Below are positions 35,255-44,243 of a DNA stretch of 64,000 nt, piece by piece; positions within the stretch are counted from its first letter, which is position 1, and every line of letters begins with the position of its first letter. Location of the stretch: NCBI RefSeq assembly GCF_002284575.1, contig NZ_NPKJ01000037.1, forward strand, positions 1 through 64,000, given 5' to 3'. The notes under the pieces are model-generated. The model saw only the letters and a list, made by a program, of their open reading frames with translations. It made no database searches and was not told the origin of the DNA. This DNA comes from Mesorhizobium temperatum. GTDB lineage: Bacteria > Pseudomonadota > Alphaproteobacteria > Rhizobiales > Rhizobiaceae. The translations under genes and the position numbers were made by a program.

Positions 35255-36562
35255 ATGATCGAGGAAAAATTCGACGCCATTGTCATCGGTGCCGGCATGT
35301 CCGGGAACGCAGCTGCTTACACCATGGCAAGCCATGGGCTGAACGTGCTGCAGTTGGAGCGCGGTGAATATCCGGGCTCCAAGAATGTCCAGGGTGCCAT
35401 CATGTACGCGAACATGCTGGAGAAGATCATCCCGGATTTCCGGGATGATGCGCCTCTCGAGCGGCATTTGGTTGAACAGCGGCTTTGGGTGATGGACGAA
35501 ACATCCCACACCGGGATTCACTATCGGTCGGACGACTTCAATGAGGCGAAGCCCAACCGCTATACGATCATCCGTGCCCAGTTCGATAAATGGTTTTCGC
35601 GCAAGGTGCGCGAGGCCGGCGCGACGGTTCTGTGCGAGACGACCGTGACGGAACTCGTCCGTGATGCCAAGGACAAGGTGGTCGGTGTCCGCACAGACCG
35701 GGCCGGCGGAGCGATCTTCGCCGACGTAGTCGTTCTCGCAGAAGGTGTGTCCGGGCTGCTTGGCACGCGGGCCGGCCTGCGCGAGATGCCGAAGCCGCAA
35801 ACCGTGGCGCTCGCTGTCAAGGAAATGCATTTCCTGCCCGAAGAGGTCATTGAGCAGCGGTTCGGCCTCAAGGGCGATGAAGGGTGCGTGATCGAGGCGG
35901 TGGGCACGACCTCCCGCGGCATGGCCGGGCTCGGCTTCCTCTACACCAACAAGGAGTCGATCTCACTAGGCATCGGCTGCCTCGTCTCGGATTTCGTCGC
36001 GATGATGGAGAGCCCTTACGTCCTGCTCGATGCCTTAAAAAACCATCCTTCGATCCGGCCGCTGATCGCTGGCTCGGAGGTGAAAGAATATGCCGCGCAT
36101 CTCATTCCCGAAGGCGGCTACAAGGCCATTCCGCAGCTCTTTGGCGACGGTTGGGTCGTGGTCGGCGATGCCGCGCAACTGAACAACGCCGTTCACCGCG
36201 AGGGTTCGAACCTCGCCATGACCTCCGGCCGCATCGCGGCTGAGGCAATCGTCAAGGTCAAGAGCCGCAACGGTCCAATGACCAAACGCAACCTCGCCCT
36301 CTACAACGCCATGCTGGACAAGTCCTTCGTGGTCAAGGACTTGAGGAAATACAAAGACATGCCGGCCTTGCTCCACACCAATTCCTGCAATTTCTTCACG
36401 ACCTATCCGCGGTTGATGTCGCAAGCCGCGCAGAACTTCATGCGTATCGACGGCACGCCGAAGATCGAGAAGGAAAAGGCGACCACGGCCGCCTTCATCA
36501 AGGCGCGCTCGCGCTGGGGGCTGGTCAGCGACGCAGTCCGCCTGGCATTCGCGTGGCGCTGA
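35255..36562 (+). CDS. fixC: FixC, ETF:quinone oxidoreductase-like flavoprotein
   Basis: A 435-residue membrane-associated flavoprotein. The FAD loop [20 protein letters not shown] is at the N-terminus, and [19 protein letters not shown] near residue 300 is the second FAD motif. In the FixABCX complex it passes electrons to quinone. Two in-frame ATGs exist (35249 and 35255); the second has the better spacing from GGGAG. It is followed by fixX after 12 bp. Confidence 0.95.
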   Translation: MIEEKFDAIVIGAGMSGNAAAYTMASHGLNVLQLERGEYPGSKNVQGAIMYANMLEKIIPDFRDDAPLERHLVEQRLWVMDETSHTGIHYRSDDFNEAKPNRYTIIRAQFDKWFSRKVREAGATVLCETTVTELVRDAKDKVVGVRTDRAGGAIFADVVVLAEGVSGLLGTRAGLREMPKPQTVALAVKEMHFLPEEVIEQRFGLKGDEGCVIEAVGTTSRGMAGLGFLYTNKESISLGIGCLVSDFVAMMESPYVLLDALKNHPSIRPLIAGSEVKEYAAHLIPEGGYKAIPQLFGDGWVVVGDAAQLNNAVHREGSNLAMTSGRIAAEAIVKVKSRNGPMTKRNLALYNAMLDKSFVVKDLRKYKDMPALLHTNSCNFFTTYPRLMSQAAQNFMRIDGTPKIEKEKATTAAFIKARSRWGLVSDAVRLAFAWR

Positions 36563-36574
36563 GGGGGAGACGAG

Positions 36575-36874
36575 ATGACGATCGCAGTGACGAAGTCACG
36601 TGTCGAGGACAAGCTTTTCCAGAACCGCTACCTGGTCGATTCTGGCCGCCCGCATATCAAAGTGCGACCGCACGAGAGGCCAAGCGCGAACTTGCTCGCG
36701 CTGACCCACGTCTGCCCGGCGAAATGCTATGACCTGAACGACAAGGGTCAAGTGGAGATCACCCCGGACGGCTGCATGGAGTGCGGCACCTGCCGGATAT
36801 TGTGCGAGACCAGTGGCGAGATCGAGTGGGACTATCCACGCGGCGGCTTCGGTGTCCTCTTCAAGTTCGGATGA
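36575..36874 (+). CDS. fixX: FixX ferredoxin-like protein
   Basis: A 99-residue ferredoxin of the FixX type. The cluster cysteines are in [13 protein letters not shown] and [20 protein letters not shown], and it ends in the conserved [10 protein letters not shown]. It is the Fe-S partner of FixC. Last gene of fixABCX; nifA starts 183 bp downstream. Confidence 0.95.
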   Translation: MTIAVTKSRVEDKLFQNRYLVDSGRPHIKVRPHERPSANLLALTHVCPAKCYDLNDKGQVEITPDGCMECGTCRILCETSGEIEWDYPRGGFGVLFKFG

Positions 36875-37057
36875 CCGGCGCACGCATCGTTTCAAAAGCG
36901 TGAATCGTACTGGACCTGAAGTTTCGGCACGTCAGCCGCTGCTAGAATGACCTCTCACATTAGAAAGAAGCTAGTGAATAGTGTGGGTTTCGGAATTCGA
37001 ATACAAAACGGCGCTTGGGAGGAGCACACCCTGGACGACAACCCCTGAGGTGTTTGC

Positions 37058-38803
37058 ATGGTTCACATACTGCGAAATCGGGTCGATGAAGTAGGACCTC
37101 GGAACATCCTGCCTGAACCACGGATCAACTCCATTCACGAAGCGGATATCTCGCTCAGGGGAATCTACGAGATATCGAAGATCCTGACCGCCCCCACCCG
37201 GCTTGAGATCACGATTGCGAATGTGGTGAATACCCTCTCCTCATTTGTGCAAATGCGTCATGGAGCAATCGTCGTCCTGGATGCCGAAGCGGAGCCGGAG
37301 ATTACCGCAACCACCGGCAGCTCCCACCCACCTCAAATTGGCCGCATCATACCGCAAGCCGCGATAGACCGGATCGTCGCTACGGGGGCGCCGCTCGTCA
37401 TACACGATGTTAGCAAGTCCGAACTATTTCAGACTGACTTTCAACCGTCTTCGAGCGGCGACACAATCCCAATTGCCTTTATCGGTATCCCGATAAAGGC
37501 TGAGCACGAGATTCTTGCCATATTGTCGATCGACCGCGTCGGTGACGGCGAGACCAGCTCCCCCTGCGACGAGGACGTACGCTTCCTCACCATGGTCGCC
37601 AACCTTGTCGGCCGGACCATCCGTCTCCATCATATCCTGAGTATGGATCGTCAGCGGTTCATCGAGGAGCAACGGAGACCGGAGAAATGGCTCGACGAGA
37701 AGAGGACCGACCCAGCCGGGCATCGGCATGTCAAAATCGACGGGATCATCGGGGAAAGTCCTGCACTCAAGCAGGTACTCGAAACCGTCTCGGTCGTGGC
37801 AAGGACTAATTCCACCGTGCTTCTGCGCGGCGAAAGCGGCACCGGCAAGGAATTCTTTGCCCAGGCCATCCATAAGCTTTCACCTCGGGGCAAGAAGGCT
37901 TTCGTCAAATTGAACTGCGCTGCGCTGTCTGAAAGCGTTCTGGAATCGGAGCTGTTTGGACACGAAAAGGGCGCCTTCACCGGGGCTATCTCCCAGCGCG
38001 CCGGCCGTTTCGAATTGGCAAATGGCGGAACGCTGCTACTTGATGAAATCGGCGAGATTTCGCCTGCCTTTCAAGCCAAGCTGTTGCGCGTCCTGCAGGA
38101 AGGCGAACTGGAGCGAGTCGGCGGCACGAGAACGCTTCAGGTCGATGTCCGGCTCATATGCGCCACCAACAAGGATCTCGAGACGGCTGTCGTAAATGGG
38201 GAGTTCAGGGCCGACCTATACTACCGCATCAATGTTGTGCCAATTATCCTGCCCCCGCTCAGAGAGCGAGCCGGCGATATTCCACGCCTTGCGAACGCCT
38301 TCCTCGACCGGTTCAACAAGGAGAACCATCGCGAGCTCGCCTTCGCGCCATCGGCGCTTGATCTGATCTCGCAATGCTATTTCCCTGGCAATGTCCGCGA
38401 GCTGGAAAACTGCGTGCAAAGGACGGCTACACTTGCGCGTTCAAGGACGATCACTCCATCGGATTTCGCCTGCAAGAACAGCCAATGCCTTTCGTCGCTC
38501 CTCTGGAAAGGAGCCGACCGTTCGCATGGCGGCAATGCCATCGACGAACTCTCCCAGCGTGACACGATGCCGGTTCGGCGCATCGGTGCCCCGGAAGGCG
38601 ACATAACGCCCGTCAAGGTTGTCTACCCGAACGATCCCGCTAGCCCCGCAATGGGCCCGCATCTGACGGAACGCGACCGCCTGACCGACGCGATGGAGAA
38701 GGCCGGCTGGGTTCAGGCCAAGGCGGCTCGTATCCTCGGCCTCACGCCGCGGCAGATCGGCTACGCTCTGCGCCGGCATGGTATCGAGGTGAAGAAATTC
38801 TAG
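37058..38803 (+). CDS. nifA: NifA, sigma-54 activator of nif and fix genes (copy 1)
   Basis: A 581-residue enhancer-binding protein. The N-terminal GAF domain spans about 45-195; the AAA+ domain (about 228-460) has Walker A GESGTGKE and an intact sigma-54 loop GAFTGA; the C-terminal helix-turn-helix is AARILGLTPRQIGYALRRHG. The interdomain cysteines show C-x11-C-x19-C-x4-C, the metal/redox motif of oxygen-sensitive rhizobial NifA proteins. It lies between fixX and nifB as in many rhizobia. No clear -24/-12 element lies directly upstream, so read-through from fixABCX is likely. Confidence 0.96.
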   Translation: MVHILRNRVDEVGPRNILPEPRINSIHEADISLRGIYEISKILTAPTRLEITIANVVNTLSSFVQMRHGAIVVLDAEAEPEITATTGSSHPPQIGRIIPQAAIDRIVATGAPLVIHDVSKSELFQTDFQPSSSGDTIPIAFIGIPIKAEHEILAILSIDRVGDGETSSPCDEDVRFLTMVANLVGRTIRLHHILSMDRQRFIEEQRRPEKWLDEKRTDPAGHRHVKIDGIIGESPALKQVLETVSVVARTNSTVLLRGESGTGKEFFAQAIHKLSPRGKKAFVKLNCAALSESVLESELFGHEKGAFTGAISQRAGRFELANGGTLLLDEIGEISPAFQAKLLRVLQEGELERVGGTRTLQVDVRLICATNKDLETAVVNGEFRADLYYRINVVPIILPPLRERAGDIPRLANAFLDRFNKENHRELAFAPSALDLISQCYFPGNVRELENCVQRTATLARSRTITPSDFACKNSQCLSSLLWKGADRSHGGNAIDELSQRDTMPVRRIGAPEGDITPVKVVYPNDPASPAMGPHLTERDRLTDAMEKAGWVQAKAARILGLTPRQIGYALRRHGIEVKKF

Positions 38804-38895
38804 GCGTCCTAATGACGTCAAACGTCGGGCCGGAGTTCCTCACATTCTGCGTGCCCCAAGACGCGGTGCCCTTCGCGACCGGTTCGCTTGTCCAC

Positions 38896-38911
38896 TGTCG
38901 GAAGCCGGACA
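38896..38911. promoter_or_regulatory. NifA upstream activator site before nifB
   Basis: A perfect TGT-N10-ACA, 73 bp upstream of the nifB -24/-12 element. Confidence 0.82.
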
Positions 38912-38983
38912 AAATTGTGCCGGAGCAAACCGACAGAATCCGACACGGAAAGCCAATAGGTGAACTAAAACCGCCCTTTGAGC

Positions 38984-38998
38984 TGGCATAGCTCTTGC
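38984..38998 (+). promoter_or_regulatory. sigma-54 -24/-12 promoter of nifB
   Basis: TGGCAT-N5-TTGC with exact spacing, 39 bp before the nifB ATG at 39037. Confidence 0.84.
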
Positions 38999-39036
38999 GC
39001 CTTGAACTGCGACGTTACCAGCAACGGAGCCGTTCG

Positions 39037-40518
39037 ATGTCCGCACCGATGATTTCGCTTGAGGGCCTGACCAGCACGACATCCTTCGACCAGTTGCTGG
39101 CGACCGCGAAATCCGGTGGCTGCGCATCTTCAACCTGCGGCTTGTCGGGAAAGCCGGACGACATGGATCCGGCTGTCTGGGAGAAGATCAAGGATCATCC
39201 CTGCTTTTCGGAAGAAGCGCATCACTATTTCGCGCGCATGCACGTCGCGGTAGCCCCGGCTTGCAACGTCCAGTGCAACTACTGCAATCGCAAATATGAC
39301 TGCGCCAACGAAAGCCGGCCTGGGGTCGTTTCGGAAAAGCTGACACCCGACCAGGCGCTACGCAAGGTGATCGCGGTCGCCAACGAGGTGCCGCAGCTTT
39401 CCGTACTCGGCATCGCCGGACCGGGCGATGCCTGTTACGACTGGAAAAAGACAAAGGCAACGTTCGAACGAGTTGTCGGGGAAATTCCCGACATCAAGCT
39501 GTGCATCTCCACCAATGGTCTGGCGCTGCCGGATCATGTCGCCGAGCTCGTCGACATGAATGTCGATCACGTGACGATCACCATCAACATGGTCGACCCT
39601 GAAGTCGGCGCAAAGATTTATCCTTGGATCTTTTACGACCATCGCCGCTACGTCGGCATCGAAGCCGCCCGGATCCTGCACGAGCGGCAGATGCTGGGCC
39701 TGGAGATGCTGACCGCGCGCGGCATCCTCACCAAAATCAATTCGGTGATGATCCCCGGCGTGAACGACGAGCATCTGATCGAGGTGAATAGATGGGTCAA
39801 GGAGCGCGGCGCGTTCCTGCATAACGTCATGCCGCTGATTTCCGACCCGGCGCACGGTACCCACTTCGGCCTGACCGGGCAGCGCGGCCCAAATGCAATG
39901 GAGATGAAGACTCTTCAGGATCGTCTCGAAGGCGGCGCCAAATTGATGCGCCACTGCCGGCAGTGCCGGGCCGATGCCGTCGGCCTGCTCGGCGAGGATC
40001 GTGGCCAGGAATTCGCGCTCGACAGCATTCCCGGCGAGGTCACCTACGATCCCAGCAGGCGCGAAGCCTATCAAGAGGTGGTCGCGCGCGAGCGCCATGA
40101 TCATGTGGCGGCCAGGAGCGAGGCGATCGGAATGGTCAAGGCAGCGGGTTCCGGCAAGTCCCTTCTCGTCGCAGTGGCCACCAGGGGCGGCGGCCGCGTC
40201 AACGAACACTTCGGCCATGCGAAGGAACTCCAGGTTTATGAAGTCTCGCCGAGAGGGATCAGCTTCGTCGGGCATCGCAAGGTCGAGCAGTATTGTCTCG
40301 GCGGCCGGGGCGATAACGCCACCCTCGACGGCGTTATCGCTGCGTTGGAAGGCATAGACGTCGTACTGTGCGCCAAGATCGGAAATTGCCCTAAGGATCA
40401 GCTCGCGGAAGCTGGAATTCGAGCAACCGACGCTTATGGCCATGACTACATCGAGACCGCAATCAGCGCGCTTTACGCCGCCGAGTTTGGGATCCAGCCG
40501 CTGGCGGCGACGGCCTGA
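39037..40518 (+). CDS. nifB: NifB, radical SAM enzyme for FeMo-cofactor precursor
   Basis: A 493-residue NifB. The radical SAM cluster motif is in [17 protein letters not shown] near residue 80 (C-x3-C-x2-C). The C-terminal 120 residues form a NifX/NafY-like cofactor-binding domain starting near [20 protein letters not shown]. It fuses Fe-S clusters and inserts carbide to make NifB-co. The ATG at 39037 is chosen because upstream codons overlap the promoter. It starts the string nifB, fdxN, nifZ, fixU, SIR2-like, ABC, ABC. Confidence 0.96.
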   Translation: MSAPMISLEGLTSTTSFDQLLATAKSGGCASSTCGLSGKPDDMDPAVWEKIKDHPCFSEEAHHYFARMHVAVAPACNVQCNYCNRKYDCANESRPGVVSEKLTPDQALRKVIAVANEVPQLSVLGIAGPGDACYDWKKTKATFERVVGEIPDIKLCISTNGLALPDHVAELVDMNVDHVTITINMVDPEVGAKIYPWIFYDHRRYVGIEAARILHERQMLGLEMLTARGILTKINSVMIPGVNDEHLIEVNRWVKERGAFLHNVMPLISDPAHGTHFGLTGQRGPNAMEMKTLQDRLEGGAKLMRHCRQCRADAVGLLGEDRGQEFALDSIPGEVTYDPSRREAYQEVVARERHDHVAARSEAIGMVKAAGSGKSLLVAVATRGGGRVNEHFGHAKELQVYEVSPRGISFVGHRKVEQYCLGGRGDNATLDGVIAALEGIDVVLCAKIGNCPKDQLAEAGIRATDAYGHDYIETAISALYAAEFGIQPLAATA

Positions 40519-40550
40519 GCCGTCTCATTCCAATCGAACCAGGAGTTAAA

Positions 40551-40745
40551 ATGGCTTTCAAGATCATCGCATCCCAATGCACCCAATGCGGCGCCTGCGA
40601 GTTCGAATGTCCCTCCGTCGCGATCAAGTTCAAGGGCGAGAGGTACGTGATCGATCCGGACAAGTGCACCGAATGCAAGGAGGCCTTCGACACGCAGCAA
40701 TGCGCCTCGGTATGTCCGGTGCCGAAGACCTGCGTTCCTGCCTGA
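40551..40745 (+). CDS. fdxN: FdxN, 2[4Fe-4S] ferredoxin
   Basis: A 64-residue bacterial-type ferredoxin. The first cluster motif is [15 protein letters not shown]; the second is [20 protein letters not shown], with the inserted residues between the second and third cysteines usual for FdxN. It donates electrons needed for nitrogen fixation or for NifB. It lies 32 bp after nifB with an AGGAG site. Confidence 0.95.
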   Translation: MAFKIIASQCTQCGACEFECPSVAIKFKGERYVIDPDKCTECKEAFDTQQCASVCPVPKTCVPA

Positions 40746-40829
40746 ATTCGGTACCGACACGGCCGGGCTCGCCTCCGGAGGGCACCTGGAACTCCACAAC
40801 CTGCAGCCTCGAGAAAAGAAGGAACGGCC

Positions 40830-41150
40830 ATGTGGCTCGGACGCGAACAGGAGGTCGAAATCCGCAGGCCTCCACGATTTATGCCGGGTGAGCGGGTCCG
40901 TGCCACACGACACATAAAGAATGACGGCACCTATCCTGGCAGGAAGATCGGCGAAAACCTCGTGCGGAAGGGCGACGAGGGTTATGTGCGCGACATTGGC
41001 ACCTTTCTCCAGCAGTTCTTCATCTATGCGGTCGAATGGGTCGATCGCGGCACGATCGTCGGCATGCGAGCGCGTGAACTTATGAGCCTCGACAAAGTCG
41101 AGGCTCCCTGCGGTGCCGAAAGCAACGCCAATGAAGGAACAGTCAGATGA
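40830..41150 (+). CDS. nifZ: NifZ, nitrogenase P-cluster maturation protein
   Basis: A 106-residue NifZ. It has FMPGERVRATRHIKNDGTYP and GDEGYVRDIGTFLQQFFIYA, the family core. NifZ assists formation of the second P-cluster in the MoFe protein. Its stop overlaps the start of fixU by ATGA, so the two are coupled. Confidence 0.93.
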   Translation: MWLGREQEVEIRRPPRFMPGERVRATRHIKNDGTYPGRKIGENLVRKGDEGYVRDIGTFLQQFFIYAVEWVDRGTIVGMRARELMSLDKVEAPCGAESNANEGTVR

Positions 41151-41359
41151 AAGTAATGATCCGCAGGACCGATGCCGGCTTGTCGGCGTATGTCCCCAAG
41201 AAGGATCTCGAAGAGCCGATCATCAAGCTCGAGAACGAAGACTTGTGGGGCGGGGTCGTAACGCTCAGGAACGGCTGGCGGCTCCTCCTACCCGACCTTC
41301 CGCGGCATACGCGTCTGCCGATCACCGTCGAGGCAAGGAAGCTTTCTGACGAGGACTGA
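41147..41359 (+). CDS. fixU: FixU/NifT small protein
   Basis: A 70-residue NifT/FixU protein with MKVMIRRTDAGLSAYVPKKD and the conserved LWGGVVTLRNGWRLLLP. Its function is not settled. It overlaps nifZ by 4 bp and is followed after 37 bp by the SIR2-like gene. Confidence 0.92.
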   Translation: MKVMIRRTDAGLSAYVPKKDLEEPIIKLENEDLWGGVVTLRNGWRLLLPDLPRHTRLPITVEARKLSDED

Positions 41360-41396
41360 TGCTGCCGGTTGATAAGGGCGTCGAGAGGAAACGAGC

Positions 41397-42302
41397 ATGA
41401 ACACGATCCTGACCCCGCGCCACCTCGTCGTCCTCCAGGACAGTTTTGCCGAAAAGCTGCTTGACCTGCTGAAGGAAGCGCTCGCGGCCGATGCGGTGAT
41501 CCCATATCTCGGTCCGGGTCTCCTCAGGCTCAGCTCCGCGGAAACGCCTGTACCGCACAGCCCGGAAGCCGTCGCCGCGGTGCTCAACACGCGGGCGCCA
41601 GCCCCTTCCAAGATTCGGACCAATATGTGGTCGGTCGCGCAGTTCATCGAACAGCGCCGGCATCGCCGGACGCTTAAAGCGTGGATGGCGGAGATATTCG
41701 CAGCGCCGGCGGCGCCGACCGTCCTCCACGCCTGGCTCGCAAAGCTGCCGCTCTCCCTCATCATCGACAGTTGGTACGACGGCGCCATGCGAGCCGCCCT
41801 CGCAGAGGCCGGCCGAACGGACGTTGTCGAGATACAAGGCGTCACGCGCGCGAACGAAATCGGTAACATTTGGACGAAAACCTACGACTTGTCCGGGAAC
41901 GAACTCGACCCTGGGCCAGCGGCAAAGACGATTCTCTATACGCCTCACGGCAGTGTTAGGCCGGCCGCAAATTTCCTCGTCGCGGATTCCGACTATGTCG
42001 AGGTCCTGACCGAAATCGACATCCAGACGCCGATCCCTGACGTGGTGAAGGAACGGCGCCTCAACCGTGGCTTCTTCTTCGTCGGCTGCCGCTTCGACGA
42101 TCAGATGCTGCGCACCTACGCCAGACAGATCATGAAGCGCTCGGAAGGCTCACATTTTGCGGTAATCGATGCGGCAACGCTCACCAAAAACGAACGTCGT
42201 TTCCTTGCAGAAAGCGCAATCACGGTCATTGACATGCCGGCAGGTCAAGCCGCGGCTCGGCTCGTCGGAGCAGGCACTGCTGCAGATGGTGGCCAGGATT
42301 AA
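41397..42302 (+). CDS. nif-linked SIR2-like protein
   Basis: A 301-residue protein of the SIR2_2 type. The N-terminus has ADAVIPYLGPGLLRLSS, a degenerate NAD-binding GAG loop; later ILYTPHGSVRPAANFLVADS and GFFFVGCRFDDQMLRTYARQ match the family. SIR2-like proteins of this class occur near nif genes in several diazotrophs (from memory) but have no proven role. They may act as NAD-dependent deacylases or NAD hydrolases. It lies 37 bp after fixU and 15 bp before the ABC gene, so cotranscription with nifB is probable. GAGAGG-type ribosome site present. Confidence 0.83.
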   Translation: MNTILTPRHLVVLQDSFAEKLLDLLKEALAADAVIPYLGPGLLRLSSAETPVPHSPEAVAAVLNTRAPAPSKIRTNMWSVAQFIEQRRHRRTLKAWMAEIFAAPAAPTVLHAWLAKLPLSLIIDSWYDGAMRAALAEAGRTDVVEIQGVTRANEIGNIWTKTYDLSGNELDPGPAAKTILYTPHGSVRPAANFLVADSDYVEVLTEIDIQTPIPDVVKERRLNRGFFFVGCRFDDQMLRTYARQIMKRSEGSHFAVIDAATLTKNERRFLAESAITVIDMPAGQAAARLVGAGTAADGGQD

Positions 42303-42317
42303 ACATGGCGGGCGCGT

Positions 42318-44210
42318 TTGATAGTGAGTCGTCCCGGCGTGCACAGAAAGCGCAATTCAGTCTGGAACACACCCGTGAGCAGTGATGCTATTGGCAGCGC
42401 GACGAAGCCTCTGAATTCGTTCACGCATGTGGAAGCGGCCGGCTGGGGCCGCGGGTTGAGCACGCTGCTGCGCATTACCCGTATGAATTTGCGGCACCCG
42501 TGGCAGGTCGCCTTCGCCATTGGCTCGACACTGGTAGCGGTAATCCTCCAGTTGCTCATTCCCAAGCTTCTCGGCCAGGCCGTCGACCAGACCCAGACAG
42601 CCATTCGGGGCGGTGTCACGGGGGCCGCGGCAGAACAAGCGCTCTGGATCTCGGCTCTCCTGCTGCTCGCGGTCAGCGCGCTGCGCGGCCTTGTCACGAT
42701 GATGCAGAACTATTTTGCCGAAGCGGTCGGGCATCACGTCGCATATGAACTGCGCCTCGCCTGCTACGAGAAGATCCAGCGTCTCAGCTTTTCCTTTCAC
42801 GACCATGTGCATTCAGGCGATCTGATTACCATCGGCCTGCTCGATCTCGAAGGCGTGCGGATGTATTTTTCCACCGCCCTGGTTCGCGCCCTCCTGCTCA
42901 CCATGCTGATCGGGATCGGCGCCTACATGCTGATCTCCACCGACCCGGTGCTCGGCCTCGTCGCGCTGAGCTTCGTGCCTTTCGTCGCCTGGCGCTCGTC
43001 CGTCACACAGCTTAGACTGCGAGCCACCTGGCTCGACCTGCAGGAGCGGGTTTCGGTCTTAAGCCGCGTGATGGAGGAAAATCTTGGAGGAATCCGCGTC
43101 GTCCGCGCTTTTGCGGCCCAAGCTTATGAGATGCTGAAGTTCGACCGCGCCTCGAAGAGCGCGCTCGACCTCGCCCATGACCGCGTTGACATCTACGTGC
43201 CCAACACGTCGGCGATGACCTTGTCCTTCTTTTTCGCCATGGGATTGGTCCTCTGGATCGGCGGCAACAAGATCATCGCCGGCGAGATCAGCGTCGGGAC
43301 GCTCGCCACGTTCCTGACATTCATGACGATCCTGCAAATGCCCGTCCGCCAGATCGGCCTGATGGTCAATGCCTTTGCCCGCGCTTCCACTTGCGGTTCG
43401 CGTCTTTTCGGTCTCCTCGACCAGGATATTACAATCAGGGATGCTCCCGACGCCAGACCGCTCGAGATCAGCGAAGGCACTCTGCGCTTCGATAATGTCT
43501 CCTTTGCATATCCCAGCACCGAAACCCGCCCGATTGTGAAGAACATCAACTTTGAGGCCCGCAGGGGTGAGACAATCGCGATCGTGGGTCCGCCGGGTTC
43601 GGGCAAATCGACGATGGCTCACCTGATCCCCCGCTTTTACGACGTCATCGAGGGCGCCATCACGCTTGACGGGCAGGACATCCGCAAGGTCACCCTAGCA
43701 ACTCTTCGCAAGGCGGTCGCGGTCGTACAGCAGGATGCCTTCCTGTTCACCACCACGATCGAGAACAACATCGCTTATGGCGATCCCTGGGCGAAGGAAC
43801 AGCGGATTGAGCGGGCTAGCGAATCCGCCCAGCTGCACAACTACATCCTCGGCCTCCCAGCAGGCTACGAGACGGTCGTGGGCGAACGCGGCGTTTCTCT
43901 CTCGGGCGGCCAGCGCCAGCGTCTCACGATTGCACGCACTATGATGCTGCGCCCGTCGGTCGTCGTTTTCGACGACTCGACCGCCGCGATCGATGCCGCC
44001 ACCGAGCAGCGCATCCGCGCGGCGATGCGGCGCTTCGCTAAGGAGCGGGTGACAATCATCATCGCCCATCGGCTGAGCTCGCTCATGCACGCCGACCAGA
44101 TCCTCTTTGTTGACAACGGCGAGATCGTCGAGCGCGGCACCCATGAAGAGCTTTTGGCGAAGCGAGGACGCTATAAGGCCCTTTACGATCTGCAGATGCG
44201 CTCCGAGTGA
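42318..44210 (+). CDS. ABC exporter half-transporter with degenerate ATP site
   Basis: A 630-residue ABC-B type half-transporter: six membrane spans (about 55-340) and an ATPase domain (about 375-625). Walker A is GPPGSGKST and the signature LSGGQRQR. The Walker B end reads VVVFDDSTAAID, with Asp in place of the catalytic Glu, so its own ATP site should be weak. Such subunits pair with a competent partner, here the next gene. The TTG start at 42318 is weak; a GTG at 42375 may be used. It lies 15 bp after the SIR2-like gene. Substrate unknown; lipid, peptide or drug export is typical. Confidence 0.87.
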   Translation: MIVSRPGVHRKRNSVWNTPVSSDAIGSATKPLNSFTHVEAAGWGRGLSTLLRITRMNLRHPWQVAFAIGSTLVAVILQLLIPKLLGQAVDQTQTAIRGGVTGAAAEQALWISALLLLAVSALRGLVTMMQNYFAEAVGHHVAYELRLACYEKIQRLSFSFHDHVHSGDLITIGLLDLEGVRMYFSTALVRALLLTMLIGIGAYMLISTDPVLGLVALSFVPFVAWRSSVTQLRLRATWLDLQERVSVLSRVMEENLGGIRVVRAFAAQAYEMLKFDRASKSALDLAHDRVDIYVPNTSAMTLSFFFAMGLVLWIGGNKIIAGEISVGTLATFLTFMTILQMPVRQIGLMVNAFARASTCGSRLFGLLDQDITIRDAPDARPLEISEGTLRFDNVSFAYPSTETRPIVKNINFEARRGETIAIVGPPGSGKSTMAHLIPRFYDVIEGAITLDGQDIRKVTLATLRKAVAVVQQDAFLFTTTIENNIAYGDPWAKEQRIERASESAQLHNYILGLPAGYETVVGERGVSLSGGQRQRLTIARTMMLRPSVVVFDDSTAAIDAATEQRIRAAMRRFAKERVTIIIAHRLSSLMHADQILFVDNGEIVERGTHEELLAKRGRYKALYDLQMRSE

Positions 44211-44243
44211 TGACATGATGATCGAGAATGGGGCCGGGCGCTG

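Noticed and set aside
36875..37057. Search for a nifA-specific sigma-54 promoter
   Set aside because: A CGGCAC near 36926 has no properly spaced TTGC-like -12 element, so no promoter is called.
39358..40443. 361-codon minus-strand frame opposite nifB
   Set aside because: Composition mirrors nifB codons and there is no domain or ribosome site. Similar shadows lie opposite nifS (30379-31428), nifV (31425-32558), fixA (33251-34213) and the second ABC gene (44778-46037).
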